Source: Sciurus carolinensis
Taxonomy: Eukaryota > Chordata > Mammalia > Rodentia > Sciuridae
NCBI RefSeq assembly: GCF_902686445.1
Contig: NC_062232.1
Span: 87,592,932 to 87,656,931 of the forward strand
Direction of reading: 5' to 3'
Length of the DNA stretch: 64,000 bases
Part shown: one piece after another, positions 61,826-64,000 of the stretch
Layout of the letters: each line of letters begins with the position of its first letter
Position numbering within the stretch: the stretch's first letter is position 1
Notes under the pieces: model-generated
The model's input: only the letters and a program-made list of their open reading frames with translations
The model's database searches: none
What the model was told of the DNA's origin: nothing
Made by a program: the position numbers and the translations under genes

Positions 61826-62102
61826 GCCATCTTCTGATTCAGCTTCTGGCAGCACATTCAACACAGTTTGTCTGGCGTGTTCCTGCTCAATTCCACCCTC
61901 AGCTGTATCCTAGCCACTTAAGCCTGTGTCTCAATCCTCTGTGGCAGACATGGCAGGAATGACCAGCTGTTAGGACCTCAACTGGAGCTGTGAGCAGAAC
62001 ATGACGATGTTGGTGGAGATGGCAGCTGTCCTTGTAACTGCCACGATGGGTGGGAGGATGGCTGGGTCTTACTGGGAAGCAGTGGGGACAGTAGAGAAGG
62101 TG
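61826..62102 (+). repeat. Inverted repeat, left arm (277 bp)
   Basis: The reverse complement matches 62791-63067 end to end with about five mismatches and no gap. Homology stops abruptly at both edges. The 688-bp spacer holds the 5' part of the pseudogene copy. The right arm is collinear with the original gene, so this left arm is the inverted duplicate. Confidence 0.93.
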
Positions 62103-62235
62103 AGGTTCCTTTGTTACCTCGCTGAGGAGCAGAGTTCCCGCTTTAGAAGTCTGGTGCTGAGGAACTGCTGTGCTGTGCTTCCTTTGTCTACCCTGTCATC
62201 TTGTGCCCTCCCTCAACTTTATATCTTCTTTATGA

Positions 62236-64000
62236 GGTAGCTTTAATAACATTATGTCCAAGTTCTTTTCTGTCTCTTTCTCTTCTTTGGCCACTGCTGA
62301 GCTCAGAGTTGTATAATTGTTTTATGACTGTCCCTGGCATAAACCATCTCGAGTAGAAATCAGGGACCATTTGTAGTGCCTGTGCTGCACGGTTCATCCA
62401 TATTGAAGCAGTATTGTTTTGATGACAATGTGGAATTAAAAAAAAAAAAAAACAGGACTTGTGTGACTCTCAAAGGTAGCCGAGACACTAAGGCCTCAAA
62501 GGAAAGAGAAATGATGCTGAGTAGTCCATAGAGCCTAAGGACCTTGATTACCCATTGAATACTAGGCATGTCTATCCTCACTTTTCAGCAAATGAACTTA
62601 CAGCTGAGGGGGAAGAGGCATGGCCCTTCACTGAACATTCCAGGCTCCACTCTCAAAACCCAGCCAACAGGATCTTTCATACCTCATCCACCACCATCTT
62701 AGGGCATCGCCACTGTGCAGTATCTCCTCAGGCTACCCTTCTTCTTACCAGGCTTCTACAGCACCAGCTAAGGCTTTTCACCTGTGTGAACACCTTCTCT
62801 ACTGTCCCCACTGCTTCCCAGTAAGACCCAGCCATCATCCCACCCATCGTGGCAGTTACAAGGACAGCTGCCATCTCCACCAACATCATCATGTTCTGCT
62901 CACAGCTCCACTTGAGGTCCTAACAGCTGGTCATTCCTGCCATGTCTGCCACAGAGGATTGAGACACAGGCTTAAGTGGCTAGGATACAGCTGAGGGTGG
63001 AATTGAGCAGGAACATGCCAGACAAACTGTATTGAATGTGCTGCCAGAAGCTGAATCAGAAGATGGCACTGAGGAAGCCACAACCTTTCTGGTTTCTCTA
63101 GCAACTGAGTGAGGCTTTACTGAGGAACTGGGTGACTGGGAGTTCTGACCTGGAGGTTCTGACAAGAAGGTATTGCTCAATGTTGAAGAAGTCGGGTCTG
63201 ATGTTGAGCAGATCTAACTTGATGTCCCATAGCACTGGCTCTGGCCAGAACAGGAAGGAGACAACAGAGAGAGGTGTGAGAATGATGAAGAGGAGCAGGA
63301 CTACAACTATAAGGAAGGAAATAAGGAACATGAAGGAGAAGACGAGAACAGGAGGAGGGAGAAGAACTTATCCTAGGTAACTGTGAGTACACTATGGCAG
63401 GGTTTCAGCCCCCAATCCAGGACCTTGCCTGTTCTTTAACACAGGGCATTTATTTGAATGGCCATATCCTGGTCTGGCCCTATGAAGATGATATAGTGGT
63501 CGAATTTGTCCCTAGTAGTTAGGAGACTCAAGAGAGAGAAAGGACTCAGTATGAGGGTGAGGACATAGGAGAGAGAGCAGAGAGCTATGAGGGCGAATAC
63601 CTAGCAGAGGGAACTGCCATCAGAGTGCCCATGAAATCTACAGCAGTTAGAGCGTAAGTCAGAGGAAACTGAGGAGGCCATGTTACAGGAGGGTGTCCTT
63701 GAATAGTGTTGCCGTGTACTGATTAGGATACGATGCCTCTGAGAAGGCAACTACCCACAATGGGGTAAAAAGTTAACAATTTCCAGTTCAATCAAAATTA
63801 ATGGCTGATACCTAAATATTCATTCACTTATAAATTTTTGTATTTCATGTGATCTTCAAAGGAAAATTAACCATAAGATGATTTTGGTTACTACTGAATT
63901 TGTAATTAGCTTGTATCTTATCTATCATTTTTCTCCCTTCTGCTTTTTTTCCCTTTATAAATATGGAATCTGAAGTTCTGGAAGGTTAAGAAATTATGGT
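62236..64000 (+). pseudogene. Broken second copy of the acidic-protein locus
   Basis: The segment is collinear with about 23.75-26.7 kb, with diverged matches. They are the CTTTAATAACATTA stretch (62241 against 23825), the TTCTCAGCAAATGA block (62583 against 24164), the start-codon context CCTGCCATGTCTG (62938 against 24503), an acidic purine-rich tract (63240-63370), and a downstream stretch near 63810 resembling about 26480-26620. In the matching frame the start codon is followed by an in-frame TGA after six codons and more stops, so the protein is not made as such. The purine-rich tract still encodes Glu/Asp-rich sequence in one frame. The copy runs off the right end of the window, and its 277-bp segment at 62791-63067 is also present in inverted form at 61826. 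It is a duplicate rather than a simple processed copy, since intron-like and downstream flanking sequence also seem to align. Confidence 0.6.
62791..63067 (-). repeat. Inverted repeat, right arm (277 bp)
   Basis: Partner of 61826-62102. This arm sits in the normal position within the pseudogene and includes the former start-codon context. The near identity of the arms contrasts with the strong divergence of this copy from the 24-kb gene, so the inversion-duplication, or gene conversion between the arms, is much younger than the locus duplication. Confidence 0.93.

Noticed and set aside
1..64000. CRISPR arrays, bacterial operons, rRNA genes or intact tRNA genes
   Set aside because: None seen. 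The only tRNA-like sequences are SINE heads, and the short tandem repeats are microsatellites.

Overview
The window is mammalian nuclear DNA, most likely from a squirrel-family rodent (Sciuridae: ground squirrel, marmot or relative). The evidence is B1-ID and ID SINEs of the sciurid type, long LINE-1 (L1) elements on both strands, MaLR and ERV solo LTRs, and spliced genes with GT-AG introns. SERPINA7 is X-linked in placental mammals, so the segment is probably from the X chromosome. This assignment is inference; no species can be named from the sequence alone.

One conventional gene is clear. SERPINA7 (thyroxine-binding globulin) lies on the minus strand. Four coding exons (16013 down to 12548) join in frame into an intact 416-residue serpin. 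About 1.6 kb upstream there is a TATA box, an HNF1-like site and a short untranslated exon with a good splice donor, which fits a liver-specific promoter. A second likely gene lies on the plus strand at about 24.1-27.2 kb. It has two coding exons (24509-24878 and 25903-26036) that join in perfect phase to encode a 167-residue, very acidic protein that I do not recognise, plus a probable non-coding third exon with an AATAAA. A diverged, broken copy of this locus occupies 62.2 kb to the right end of the window. Part of that copy is duplicated in inverted orientation as two 277-bp arms (61826-62102 and 62791-63067) of about 98% identity.

Most of the rest is transposon-derived. Left to right: a nearly intact full-length L1 (3427-9605, +) with a tandem-monomer 5' UTR, an intact ORF1, a single-base frameshift in ORF2, and what looks like a 3' transduction; an old antisense L1 (about 9.65-11.26 kb); SERPINA7; assorted MaLR LTRs; the acidic gene; two related solo LTRs (32680-33241 and 41019-41587) with separate target-site duplications; a decayed coding-like retrocopy (about 34.4-35.7 kb) hit by a 108-bp L1 tail; a 5'-truncated L1 (about 36.5-37.25 kb); an old antisense full-length L1 (about 45.6-51.64 kb); and a young antisense full-length L1 (about 52.2-58.03 kb) nested in a still older L1. 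The two young full-length L1s lie in opposite orientation on either side of SERPINA7 and the acidic gene.

Exons were placed by reading frame, splice motifs and recall of the human SERPINA7 protein; nothing was searched. Repeat family names are by recognition and their edges are approximate unless target-site duplications are given. Large intergenic stretches with nothing recognisable are listed as such.
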